Part shown: positions 24,506 to 32,432 of the stretch, piece after piece
Position numbering within the stretch: the stretch's first letter is position 1
Layout of the letters: each line of letters opens with the position of its first letter
Origin: Flavobacteriales bacterium
Lineage (GTDB): Bacteria > Bacteroidota > Bacteroidia > Flavobacteriales_D > Crocinitomicaceae
Assembly (NCBI GenBank): GCA_947476955.1
Contig: CANJSS010000015.1
Coordinates: 1-35,423 of the forward strand
Length of the DNA stretch: 35,423 nt
Reading direction: 5' to 3'
Program-made: the position numbers and the translations under genes
Notes under the pieces: model-generated
What the model saw: the letters and a program-made list of their open reading frames with translations, nothing else
Databases searched by the model: none
What the model was told of the DNA's origin: nothing

Positions 24506-25564
24506 TTACAAAATCAACATCGCATCGCCGTAAGAATAAAATTTATATTTATTTTCAATTGCTTCTTTGTAAGCTGTCATCATTAAATCGTGCCCGCAAA
24601 ACGCTGAAATCATCATTAATAAAGTGGAAAGCGGTGTGTGGAAATTTGTAACCATTGAATCAGCAATACTAAAATCGTATGGCGGGAAAATAAATTTATT
24701 TGTCCAACCATCGTATGGTTTTAACAAACCATCTGTGGATACCGATGTTTCGATGGAACGCATAGAAGTTGTTCCAATTGCACAAACTTTCTTTTTATTC
24801 AGTTTAGCATTGTTTACAATTTTTACACACTTTTCATCGATTATAACTTGCTCGGAATCCATTTTATGTTTTGTCAAATCCTCTACTTCTACCGGGCGGA
24901 ATGTTCCCAATCCAATATGCAGGGTAACTTCTGCAAATTGAATTCCTTTCAATTCCAACCTTTTCAAAAGTTCTCTTGAGAAATGTAAGCCAGCTGTTGG
25001 CGCTGCAACCGCTCCTTCTTCCTTTGCGAAAATCGTTTGGTAGCGGTCTTCGTCAGAAGGTTCCACCGAACGTTTGATGTATTTTGGAAGCGGCGTTTCA
25101 CCCAGTTCGGTAATTTTCGCTTTGAATTCTTCGTATGGCCCATCAAAAAGAAATCGCAATGTTCTCCCTCTCGATGTTGTGTTATCGATTACTTCAGCAA
25201 CCAATGAATCGTCATCACCGAAATATAATTTGTTTCCAATTCGAATTTTACGTGCTGGATCTACCAAAACATCCCACAGCAAACTTTCACGATTCAATTC
25301 TCTTAATAAAAAAACTTCAATTTTAGCCCCAGTTTTCTCTTTATTACCATACATTCTTGCTGGAAAAACACGCGTATTGTTCATGATCATCACGTCTCCT
25401 TCAGAGAAGTAATTTATCAGATCTTTAAATAATTTGTGTTCAATTTTTCCGGTAGAACGGTGTATAACCATCAACTTGGCTTCATCGCGATTTTCACTAG
25501 GATATTCCGCGATTAATTCCTCTGGAAGATCAAAACTAAAATCGGAAAGTTTCATTTTACTCAT
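24506..25564 (-). CDS. queA: S-adenosylmethionine:tRNA ribosyltransferase-isomerase
   Basis: QueA transfers and isomerises the ribosyl part of SAM onto preQ1-modified tRNA, forming epoxyqueuosine at wobble position 34. The protein is 352 aa (349 from Met4), the family length. Conserved parts include [12 protein letters not shown] near the N-terminus, [40 protein letters not shown] and [15 protein letters not shown]. It has its own promoter at 25599-25630 in the 86-nt gap after truB, and a terminator follows. It is the last gene of the ftsX-DUF3098-uppP-truB-queA string. No other queuosine genes are in the window. Confidence 0.97.
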   Translation of the reverse strand: MSKMKLSDFSFDLPEELIAEYPSENRDEAKLMVIHRSTGKIEHKLFKDLINYFSEGDVMIMNNTRVFPARMYGNKEKTGAKIEVFLLRELNRESLLWDVLVDPARKIRIGNKLYFGDDDSLVAEVIDNTTSRGRTLRFLFDGPYEEFKAKITELGETPLPKYIKRSVEPSDEDRYQTIFAKEEGAVAAPTAGLHFSRELLKRLELKGIQFAEVTLHIGLGTFRPVEVEDLTKHKMDSEQVIIDEKCVKIVNNAKLNKKKVCAIGTTSMRSIETSVSTDGLLKPYDGWTNKFIFPPYDFSIADSMVTNFHTPLSTLLMMISAFCGHDLMMTAYKEAIENKYKFYSYGDAMLIL

Positions 25565-25580
25565 ACTGCAGTTTTTTAGT

Positions 25581-25595
25581 TCCTTTTAAAAAGGA
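25581..25595. repeat. Palindrome in the queA leader
   Basis: TCCTTTT-A-AAAAGGA is a perfect 7-bp inverted repeat around one base. It lies at the predicted queA transcript start, between the promoter (25599-25630) and the ATG (25564). It could be an operator or a short 5' stem; on the minus strand its second arm is AAAAGGA, which resembles a Shine-Dalgarno sequence but is 16 nt from the ATG. Confidence 0.4.
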
Positions 25596-25598
25596 GCA

Positions 25599-25630
25599 CA
25601 AAGGTACAAAATATTAGAGGGCTTGTCAAG
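25599..25630 (-). promoter_or_regulatory. queA promoter
   Basis: On the minus strand CTTG (25630-25627) is followed by 20 nt and TACCTTTG (25606-25599), fitting the Bacteroidota -33 TTG and -7 TAnnTTTG elements. The predicted start is near 25594. It lies entirely in the truB-queA gap, so queA can be expressed separately from the upstream operon. Confidence 0.7.
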
Positions 25631-25650
25631 TGCTAATTTCGGAATAATGA

Positions 25651-26334
25651 TTACTTCCCCTGAATAGTTGAAATCCAGTCGTCTACACTTTTTGCTTCTT
25701 CGATGGATTGCTCTCCAGATTTAGTTCTTCTTAACGCGATTAAAGTGCCGCCAGATCGGAGAAGTTTGCCAAAATCGTATGCGATAGATCGAATGTAGGT
25801 TCCTTTCGAACAGGTTATTTCAAAATCAATTTCTGGAAAGCGCTCTGCGGAGATTGTGAAGGCTGAAATTTGAATCGTATTTGCCTTCAAAACAACTTCT
25901 TTTCCTGCTCGGGCGAGATCATAAGCACGTTTTCCATCCACTTGCTTGGCGGAAAAAATAGGCGGTACTTGTTGCATTTCTCCACTAAACCGCGAACGCG
26001 TTTCTTCCATTAATTCTGCTGTGATATGTTCTGTTGGAAATTCTGCATCGAATGCGCTCTCCAAATCATAAGATGGCGTTGTTTTTCCCAATAAAATCGT
26101 TCCTGTGTAGGTTTTCATTCCACCCATCAACTGATCGATTTTCTTGGTGTGTTTTCCTGTGCATAAAACCAATAACCCAGTTGCAAGAGGGTCCAACGTT
26201 CCCGCGTGGCCAACTTTTATGTTTTTAACGTGTAAAACTTGTTTTAAATTCCATCTGATTTTATTGACCACATCGAAAGAAGTCCAGCCAAGAGGCTTGT
26301 CAACTAGGATTGTTTCTCCTTCAATAAAATCCAT
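25651..26334 (-). CDS. truB: tRNA pseudouridine(55) synthase
   Basis: TruB converts U55 in the T-loop of tRNAs to pseudouridine. The 227-aa protein is a short TruB without the C-terminal PUA domain. DKPLGWTSFDVV is at residues 12-23, the catalytic D48 lies in HAGTLDPLATGLL, and KTYTGTILLGKTTPSYD, QVPPIFSAKQVDGKRAYDLAR and CSKGTYIRSIAYDFG follow as in the family. Its start overlaps the uppP stop by 14 nt, so the two are translationally linked. Confidence 0.96.
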   Translation of the reverse strand: MDFIEGETILVDKPLGWTSFDVVNKIRWNLKQVLHVKNIKVGHAGTLDPLATGLLVLCTGKHTKKIDQLMGGMKTYTGTILLGKTTPSYDLESAFDAEFPTEHITAELMEETRSRFSGEMQQVPPIFSAKQVDGKRAYDLARAGKEVVLKANTIQISAFTISAERFPEIDFEITCSKGTYIRSIAYDFGKLLRSGGTLIALRRTKSGEQSIEEAKSVDDWISTIQGK

Positions 26335-27145
26335 CTCTCCAAACGAAAAAGGTAATTAAAAGTATTCCTAGCACAATTCTATACCATCCCCAAATTTTGA
26401 AACCGTATTTATCGATAATTCCAATGAATAATTTGATGGCCAATGCCGCAACTATAAATGCTAGAATATTTCCAAAAATAAAGAGCAACATGTTTTCATT
26501 CGACGCTGTTATCATTTCATAGCCTTTTTGTTCGATTCCCTTTACTTTCCAATCTTTTACAAAAACGGAATACATGGTAACAGCCAACATGGTTGGCACC
26601 GCAAGAAAGAAACTAAATTCTGCTGCCATTTTACGGGTTAAACCTTGCTGCATACCGCCAATTATGGATGCTGCAGATCGGCTAGTTCCAGGCATCATTG
26701 CAAGACATTGCCAAAAACCTATTGTAATAGCTTTACGAAGGGTAATATTTTCTTCCTTATCAATATTGGTTTTTTTAAATAATCTATCGACAAACAATAA
26801 AACCACTCCACCTATAATCAAAACTACTGCAATCGGAATGGGTTTTTCCAAAACGGATTCGATCTGCTCGTCAAATAATTTTCCCAAAATCAAAGCTGGA
26901 ATAACTGCCAACGCCAATTTGAAATAAAATTTAGGAGACTTGAAATCGAAGAATTTTTTCCAGTATAATGCAACAACGGACAATATGGCACCAAATTGAA
27001 TTGAAACTTGGAATAACTTGACAAATTCATCCGATTCCGTTTGAAAAATGGCACTTGTAAAGATCATGTGCGCAGTTGAAGATACCGGTAAAAACTCCGT
27101 CAAGCCTTCAACGATGGCTAGGATAAGTGCTTGAATAAATTCCAT
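26321..27145 (-). CDS. uppP: Undecaprenyl-diphosphate phosphatase
   Basis: UppP (BacA) dephosphorylates undecaprenyl diphosphate, recycling the lipid carrier for peptidoglycan and other glycans; it sits in the inner membrane. The protein is 274 aa with about eight helices. The first motif, EGLTEFLPVSSTAH, at residues 13-26 carries the catalytic Glu and His; the second, MPGTSRSAASIIGGM, carries the catalytic Arg. It is 11 nt after the DUF3098 gene and overlaps truB by 14 nt. The BacA name also denotes bacitracin resistance by overproduction. Confidence 0.96.
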   Translation of the reverse strand: MEFIQALILAIVEGLTEFLPVSSTAHMIFTSAIFQTESDEFVKLFQVSIQFGAILSVVALYWKKFFDFKSPKFYFKLALAVIPALILGKLFDEQIESVLEKPIPIAVVLIIGGVVLLFVDRLFKKTNIDKEENITLRKAITIGFWQCLAMMPGTSRSAASIIGGMQQGLTRKMAAEFSFFLAVPTMLAVTMYSVFVKDWKVKGIEQKGYEMITASNENMLLFIFGNILAFIVAALAIKLFIGIIDKYGFKIWGWYRIVLGILLITFFVWRDGFY

Positions 27146-27156
27146 TTGAAACGTAA

Positions 27157-27402
27157 TTAATCTTTACTGATTTTTTTCTTTTTTAGAATCGAATAAATTA
27201 TTACGATATATCCAGCAACAATTAGCATTGGCGCAAGGGTAATTCTGCGTGCACTAAAAAGTTCGGACGCATCAAAGGAATTTGGGTCTTCCGCAGCTCC
27301 ACCAATCATCAAAAGAAATCCTAACACATTAATTGCAAGGCCTATCAGTAATAGTTTATAGTTTCCCGGTTGAAAACCGAATTGTGACTTTTTATTCTCC
27401 AT
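27157..27402 (-). CDS. DUF3098 small membrane protein
   Basis: This 81-aa protein has two helices at about residues 16-36 and 56-75 with a GGAEDPNSFDASELFSARRI-type loop between (one residue differs here), and a Lys-rich C-terminus. The FGFQPGNYKLLLIGLAINVLG start and the following GG-D-P-F pattern match DUF3098, a family found in Bacteroidota next to ftsX. It lies 9 nt after ftsX and 11 nt before uppP. A role in envelope or divisome function is inferred from context only. Confidence 0.9.
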   Translation of the reverse strand: MENKKSQFGFQPGNYKLLLIGLAINVLGFLLMIGGAAEDPNSFDASELFSARRITLAPMLIVAGYIVIIYSILKKKKISKD

Positions 27403-27411
27403 GAGTCAAAT

Positions 27412-28302
27412 TTAATATAAATCATCCAACTTCATTCGCAAATATTTGTTAAGAGCAAACCAAGTTGAAACTAATGTAATTACAACTCCAATCACCAGCA
27501 ATGAAGCAGTAAGAAGTAGAAATGTTTCAAGCGTATAACTAATTTCAAATGACTCTATCAAATTATTCAATGCAAAAAACAAAGTCATCAACAAAGCCAA
27601 TCCAATCAATGCAGAAACTGCCCCTTGAAAAAGAGATTGAATTAAAAACGGTTTGCGAATATAGCTTGATTTTGCACCTACCAATTGCATTGTTTTAATG
27701 GTAAATCGTTTGGAATAAAGCGCCATTCGAATAGTATTGTTGATCATTGCAACGGCAATAATTATGAGCAACAAAGCAACAGCAAGAAACAAGAATACAA
27801 ATTGGCGAAAACCAAGATTTACAGATTCAACACTTGCTTTGTCATAATTTACCTCATCAATTTGATCCGTATAAGACGAAAGCAATTTCTTTTTAATGTT
27901 TTCCATTCCTTCTTTGCTAGCGTGATCCGCTTTCGGCTTAAATCCAATTGTTGGAGGAAGCGGATTTTCACCTTCAAAAATGGAAAGAATTTGATCCGCA
28001 TTTTGATCCGTCCCGCTAAATTCTTCAATTGCTCTTTCAGGTGAAACGAAATAAACATCGCTGAACTCATCCCATGTTTTTAGCTCTTGTTCAATCTGCT
28101 TAATATCTGCATCATTTAATTCCGGCTTAAAAAATAAATCACCCTGTAAGGATTCTTTCGCTTGTTTTTGAACATTTTCCAATCCAAAAATTCCGCCTAA
28201 AACTAGGCCAATCATAAATAGCACAAGCGAAATTCCAATTACAGTCGAAACATAACTGGAACGAACACCTTGTTTACTGAATTTTTCTGCGGTTGAACTC
28301 AT
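27412..28302 (-). CDS. ftsX: Cell-division protein FtsX
   Basis: FtsX is the membrane partner of the ATPase FtsE and controls septal peptidoglycan hydrolases. This 296-aa protein has the type VII transporter layout: a short cytoplasmic start, helix one at about residues 18-40, an extracellular domain of about 125 residues with FKPELNDADIKQIEQEL, then helices at about 168-193, 218-245 and 260-285. The FLFLAVALLLIIIAVAMINN and IRKPFLIQSLFQGAVSALIG segments are typical. It is the first gene of the operon. ftsE is not adjacent, as is common in this phylum. Confidence 0.93.
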   Translation of the reverse strand: MSSTAEKFSKQGVRSSYVSTVIGISLVLFMIGLVLGGIFGLENVQKQAKESLQGDLFFKPELNDADIKQIEQELKTWDEFSDVYFVSPERAIEEFSGTDQNADQILSIFEGENPLPPTIGFKPKADHASKEGMENIKKKLLSSYTDQIDEVNYDKASVESVNLGFRQFVFLFLAVALLLIIIAVAMINNTIRMALYSKRFTIKTMQLVGAKSSYIRKPFLIQSLFQGAVSALIGLALLMTLFFALNNLIESFEISYTLETFLLLTASLLVIGVVITLVSTWFALNKYLRMKLDDLY

Positions 28303-28625
28303 CGGTTACGAAGTTAAAAATAAATATTGGTCGGAGAAATAACCATTTATGAAAATTAAAAAATACCCATTGTTAATAACCCACTTTCCTTGCTAGAACA
28401 AGAAACGGAAAATGTAAACTTTCCACCAAATCTTAAAAAATGTTAAACTAATCTATAACATGTAATTTTTCGATAACATATCCGTTAAAGTAATAGTAAC
28501 AGAAACAAGTTGATGCTAAACAAATAATTTTTGTTTTGATATTTTGGCTCGTTTATTGAGAAGATTTAAAGCACTGGCTCGTAGTAAAAGTCGGTTTTCA
28601 TAAGTAGTAGTAGTAGTTTAGGTAT

Positions 28626-28656
28626 TGAAAGGGGAGATTTTTTATTTCCCCTTTCA
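28626..28656 (+). terminator. Terminator-like hairpin upstream of lepA
   Basis: A perfect 10-bp stem, TGAAAGGGGA/TCCCCTTTCA, has an 11-nt T-rich loop. On the plus strand it is followed by TGTTTTATG, which is only partly T-rich; on the minus strand no T-run follows. Because both flanking genes read away from it, no annotated gene ends here. Confidence 0.5.
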
Positions 28657-28746
28657 TGTTTTATGCCCTTTTGTTATTTCGTTTCGAATTAGAGGGTTTC
28701 GCACAGAAACTTCCATTTACAACCCACGAATTATGAATTTTTGACG

Positions 28747-28754
28747 TACTTTTG
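28747..28754 (+). promoter_or_regulatory. Candidate lepA promoter -7 element
   Basis: TACTTTTG matches TAnnTTTG 47 nt before the lepA ATG, and would give a leader of about 40 nt. No TTTG lies at the standard distance upstream. It lies downstream of the hairpin at 28626-28656, so that hairpin would not be part of this transcript. Confidence 0.4.
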
Positions 28755-28801
28755 TGACACTTTCCTTGTAATTAGGAATTTCTAATAAGTCACACACATT
28801 T

Positions 28802-30598
28802 ATGAAAAACATACGTAATTTCTGCATTATAGCGCACATTGATCATGGGAAAAGTACCCTGGCAGATAGACTTTTGCAAACTACCGGAACGATTTCCGAC
28901 CGCGAAATGCAAAATCAGGCCTTGGATGACATGGATTTAGAGCGTGAACGTGGAATTACAATTAAAAGTCATGCAATTCAAATGAATTATACATTTGAAG
29001 GCCAGGATTACATTTTAAATTTAATTGACACACCTGGACACGTAGATTTTTCTTACGAAGTTTCGCGTTCTATAGCAGCGTGCGAAGGTGCTTTATTGAT
29101 TGTTGATGCTTCGCAAGGAATTGAGGCGCAAACGATTTCCAATTTATACCTTGCATTAGAGCACGATTTGGAGATTATTCCAATTTTGAACAAAATGGAT
29201 CTTCCTGGTGCTATGCCAGAAGAAGTTTCTGATCAAATTATGGAATTAATTGGCTGTAATTTGGAAGATATAATCCAAGCATCTGGGAAAACCGGTTTGG
29301 GTGTAGATCAAATTTTAGAAGCCGTTATCAACCGAATTCCTTCTCCAAAAGGAGATGAAAATGCCCCACTTCAAGCAATGATTTTTGATTCAGTGTTTAA
29401 TCCATTCCGAGGAATTATAGCATACTACAGAATTAGAAACGGCGTTTTGCGAAAAGGAGAAAAAATTAAATTTTTCAATACAGGAAAAACCTATAATGCT
29501 GACGAAATAGGAATTTTAAAAATGTCGCTAAGTCCGAAAAATGAAGTTCGTGCTGGAGACGTGGGATATATTATTTCAGGAATCAAACAAGCAAACGAAG
29601 TAAAAGTTGGGGATACAATTACGACTTTTGCCAATCCATGCGATTCAGCAATTAGGGGGTTTGAAGATGTGAAGCCAATGGTTTTTGCTGGAATCTATCC
29701 AGTGGATACAGATGAATACGAAGAGCTGCGGTATTCGATGGAGAAATTACAATTAAACGATTCTTCCCTGGTATTTGAACCAGAATCATCCGCAGCTTTA
29801 GGTTTTGGTTTCCGTTGTGGGTTTTTAGGAATGCTTCACATGGAAATTATACAAGAACGCTTGGAGCGTGAATTCAATATGACTGTTATTACAACTGTTC
29901 CAAACGTTTCTTACAAAGCATATATGCGAAAAGATCCTGCAGTTGAATTAATCGTGAATAATCCTTCAGAATTGCCAGATCCTTCAGGTATGGAAAGAAT
30001 TGAAGAACCATATATTAAGGCGCAAGTAATTACCAAATCGGAATACGTTGGTCAAATTATGACGCTCTGCATTGAGAAACGCGGTGATATAAAAAATCAG
30101 GTATATCTGACACAAGATCGCGTGGAACTTTCTTTCGAAATGCCTTTAGCGGAAATTGTATTTGATTTTTATGACCGTTTAAAATCGGTTTCTAGAGGAT
30201 ACGCCTCTTTTGATTACCATCCAATTGGCTACAAGGATTCGGATTTGATTAAAATGGATCTTTTGTTAAATGGCGAACAAGTGGATGCATTGTCAGCTTT
30301 GGTTCACAGGAGTAACGCATACGATCTTGGGAAACGAATTTGTTTGAAATTAAAAGAATTGATTCCAAGGCAGCAATTTGAAATTCCAATTCAAGCGGCT
30401 ATTGGGGCGAAGGTCATTGCTCGTGAAACAATCAAAGCACTTCGAAAAGATGTTACTGCGAAATGTTATGGTGGCGATATTTCTCGAAAGCGAAAATTGT
30501 TAGAGAAGCAAAAGGAAGGTAAAAAACGCATGCGACAAGTCGGAAGAGTAGAAGTTCCGCAAGAAGCATTCATGGCAGTTTTGAAATTAAACGACTAA
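28802..30598 (+). CDS. lepA: Elongation factor 4 (LepA)
   Basis: LepA/EF4 is a ribosome-associated translational GTPase that assists translation under stress and 30S biogenesis. The 598-aa length is typical. GTPase motifs are present: [10 protein letters not shown] (11-20), the RGITIK switch, DTPGHVDF, and NKMDLP. Domain II, the EF-G-like domains and the LepA-specific C-terminal domain follow, ending with the characteristic [20 protein letters not shown] segment. The start is fixed by [16 protein letters not shown]. It is a single-gene unit ended by the terminator at 30651-30679. Confidence 0.98.
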   Translation: MKNIRNFCIIAHIDHGKSTLADRLLQTTGTISDREMQNQALDDMDLERERGITIKSHAIQMNYTFEGQDYILNLIDTPGHVDFSYEVSRSIAACEGALLIVDASQGIEAQTISNLYLALEHDLEIIPILNKMDLPGAMPEEVSDQIMELIGCNLEDIIQASGKTGLGVDQILEAVINRIPSPKGDENAPLQAMIFDSVFNPFRGIIAYYRIRNGVLRKGEKIKFFNTGKTYNADEIGILKMSLSPKNEVRAGDVGYIISGIKQANEVKVGDTITTFANPCDSAIRGFEDVKPMVFAGIYPVDTDEYEELRYSMEKLQLNDSSLVFEPESSAALGFGFRCGFLGMLHMEIIQERLEREFNMTVITTVPNVSYKAYMRKDPAVELIVNNPSELPDPSGMERIEEPYIKAQVITKSEYVGQIMTLCIEKRGDIKNQVYLTQDRVELSFEMPLAEIVFDFYDRLKSVSRGYASFDYHPIGYKDSDLIKMDLLLNGEQVDALSALVHRSNAYDLGKRICLKLKELIPRQQFEIPIQAAIGAKVIARETIKALRKDVTAKCYGGDISRKRKLLEKQKEGKKRMRQVGRVEVPQEAFMAVLKLND

Positions 30599-30650
30599 AA
30601 AAGAGGATTAAATTAGCTGAATAAAATAGGCATAAAAAATTAATAAAACC

Positions 30651-30679
30651 AAAAACGGCTCCGTAACAGAGCCGTTTTT
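30651..30679. terminator. Bidirectional terminator between lepA and the acidic-tail gene
   Basis: A perfect 11-bp stem, AAAAACGGCTC/GAGCCGTTTTT, with loop CGTAACA. T-runs end the hairpin on both strands. It lies 52 nt past the lepA stop and 44 nt past the convergent stop at 30724. Confidence 0.9.
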
Positions 30680-30723
30680 GTTATGTGGAATTTATACTTT
30701 TTATGCTAAAACAAACCTATAAT

Positions 30724-31086
30724 TTATTCATCCTCGTCCTCTTCATCCTCTTCTGGCTTATCATAGTCTGGCTCATCTTCATCATCCGAATCCAATTCGT
30801 CATCTTTCACATCTACTTTTTCCAATTCTTCATCATCGAAATCATCTTCCTCTTCATCCAGTATTGCTGCAGATTTTGGAACAGATTTATTGATCTTTAT
30901 CAAATAAATTACCTCATCCGTTTCCCAAATCAGGGCTTCCATCATTTCGCCATTCGGAAATTTGCTTGTTGGAATTTTAATACTTGACAAATGGTTAATA
31001 TACCCATCTGGGAAATCTTTTAAGATTTGCTTCTTTTGATCGATAGTTAATTTATCGTAACTAATGATGGCTCTTTTCTTAGACAT
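30724..31086 (-). CDS. Small protein with highly acidic C-terminal tail
   Basis: This 120-aa protein has a globular first part (about residues 1-72, with KRAIISYDKLTIDQKKQILK and a strand MMEALIWETDEVIYLIKI) and then an almost entirely Asp/Glu tail (about 76-120). I recognise no family. Acidic tails of this kind are found on histone-like, nucleic-acid-mimicking or chaperone-like proteins, but no such role is shown here. It starts 30 nt after the 86-aa gene on the same strand, so the two are probably cotranscribed. It ends at the bidirectional terminator shared with lepA. Confidence 0.75.
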   Translation of the reverse strand: MSKKRAIISYDKLTIDQKKQILKDFPDGYINHLSSIKIPTSKFPNGEMMEALIWETDEVIYLIKINKSVPKSAAILDEEEDDFDDEELEKVDVKDDELDSDDEDEPDYDKPEEDEEDEDE

Positions 31087-31116
31087 AATTAATTTTTTAT
31101 TTCTAGTTTATAAATT

Positions 31117-31377
31117 CTATTGATTGGAATAATTGAAATTTGCTTCAACACAATGGCGACAATTGTAACTGGGCAAATTGTAATTTCTAAAATCGTATTT
31201 TTTAACATCTTCAAAACAAATTCTAAGTTTTTGAAGTCCCAAGGTACCTAAAGAAATTGCTCTTTCCAACTGATTTTTCAATAATTTAATTGCTTCTTCC
31301 ATTTTTAACACTTCTTCGCTTGGAAAAACAAAAGTTCCTTCAACTTCCTTCTCTACAAGTGTAAATTGAGCATCCAT
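31117..31377 (-). CDS. Small protein with C-terminal CxxC, unknown function
   Basis: This 86-aa protein has a strand-rich start, an amphipathic helix at about residues 24-46 (VLKMEEAIKLLKNQLERAI), then LRICFEDVKKYDF and an aromatic/Asn-rich end with NCRHCVEANFNY. The CRHC motif could bind metal or form a disulfide; with only two paired Cys plus C53 the evidence is thin. There is no signal peptide, so it is probably cytoplasmic. It is transcribed ahead of the acidic-tail gene (30 nt gap). A TAATTTTG -7-like element lies at 31404-31411, without a clear -33. Confidence 0.6.
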   Translation of the reverse strand: MDAQFTLVEKEVEGTFVFPSEEVLKMEEAIKLLKNQLERAISLGTLGLQKLRICFEDVKKYDFRNYNLPSYNCRHCVEANFNYSNQ

Positions 31378-31488
31378 TCTTTCTTATTATCTTGATATTT
31401 GCGCAAAATTAAAGTAAATGACAAACTAAACTAATTTTTCCCAAAGTAAGATTGATTTTTTTATCAAAAGAACATGTTTAATAAAAAA

Positions 31489-31523
31489 GAATGCCACCAC
31501 CAATTTGTATCGGGGTGGCATTC
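31489..31523 (-). terminator. Intrinsic terminator of the DUF3108 gene
   Basis: A perfect 10-bp stem, GAATGCCACC/GGTGGCATTC, with a 15-nt loop, followed on the minus strand by TTTTTTATT. It lies 17 nt past the stop at 31541. Confidence 0.88.
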
Positions 31524-31540
31524 AGGAAAATTTCGTTCGA

Positions 31541-32329
31541 CTATTTAAGTTTGCTTTTCATATCGTTTTTTAACCCACTCCATTCTACCAAGTGCATTTT
31601 CACTACCCCAACTGGAATTTTAGCCTTCACTAATATAGGTATTTTATTTTCATCATTTGTAACCCAGAAATTCACATCCTCTTCGCTTTTAAAATAACGT
31701 CCTGTTTGAACGACCGGAACGAATTTATGGCAATTAAATTTCCCTTTTCGAATATGAATTACTTCTTCGCCAACGTATTTGATTTTTAAATTATAAAGCT
31801 CATCATCCATAAAACATTTAAATTCAAAGGTTTTTCCCTTTTTCATGTTTTTAAAATCCAAAGTTCGCGCATAATAAAACGCGGAAATCATATCCTGCAC
31901 TCCCATTGGGATTTTAAATTCTTTTCCCTTTCCATTATCCACTTTCGACTTGTCGTGCTTGAACGCATAATCCTGGTTGATTTTATATCCTCCCTCATCG
32001 ACTCGGCGCACAAAAAACCAAGGAAAGATTCCTTTTGAATCCATAAACGTTTCGTATGAATCCTCAACGCGGTAAAACGCATTGAATCCTCCAAGTGTTC
32101 GTCCCGTTCCAACAGCTTGAATCAACTCGCGATTATTCCCTTTTTTCTTGGTAGATTTAATTTCTAAAATTGCTTCCCCAGCGTCAATAAAACCATAAGT
32201 GACTCTGTAACGTAATTTTTCACCTACTTGAAAGGATTTATTCGTAACAGTTGGGTAAGTTACTATCGCACTGCTTGACATTATTAGTAGAATGCCAAAT
32301 AAACTAGCTACATATATCCAATTTTTCAT
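31541..32329 (-). CDS. DUF3108 secreted protein
   Basis: This 262-aa protein starts with a signal peptide (MKNWIYVASLFGILLIMSSSA). The FQVGEKLRYRVTYGFIDAGEAILEI segment (one Leu-rich strand and the GEKL pattern) marks DUF3108, and the later FYYARTLDF and FKCFMDDELYNLKIKYVG continue the same beta-rich domain. The C-terminal KIPILVKAKIPVGVVKMHLVEW is also typical. Members are periplasmic or outer-membrane-associated beta proteins of unknown role. It forms a single-gene unit with its own terminator, divergent from the membrane protein at 32433. Confidence 0.88.
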   Translation of the reverse strand: MKNWIYVASLFGILLIMSSSAIVTYPTVTNKSFQVGEKLRYRVTYGFIDAGEAILEIKSTKKKGNNRELIQAVGTGRTLGGFNAFYRVEDSYETFMDSKGIFPWFFVRRVDEGGYKINQDYAFKHDKSKVDNGKGKEFKIPMGVQDMISAFYYARTLDFKNMKKGKTFEFKCFMDDELYNLKIKYVGEEVIHIRKGKFNCHKFVPVVQTGRYFKSEEDVNFWVTNDENKIPILVKAKIPVGVVKMHLVEWSGLKNDMKSKLK

Positions 32330-32432
32330 ACTAAAGAATTTTAATTAACACCTGTTTTTCGGACAAAAGCAAAGGCTATGCCAAAAGTTATTTTTAAACA
32401 CTAAATTTATCGAAATTAAAACTCGTTTAATT

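Larger units (their letters stand above)
28303..28801. other. 499-bp divergent spacer between ftsX and lepA
   Basis: It must hold the promoters of both flanking genes. It also contains a strong hairpin at 28626-28656 and a (TAG)n run just upstream of it. No reading frame over 26 codons is convincing. The plus-strand stretch from about 28530 to 28660 is less AT-rich and could be a small RNA or an untranslated leader of lepA. No known RNA family is recognised. Confidence 0.5.

Noticed and set aside
28606-28618. TAG trinucleotide run upstream of lepA
   Set aside because: It is only about four units and not in a coding frame, so repeat-length switching cannot be claimed.
28656-28736. 26-codon plus-strand frame starting inside the end of the hairpin
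   Set aside because: It begins in the stem of the hairpin and has no support beyond a Met; chance is the simpler explanation.
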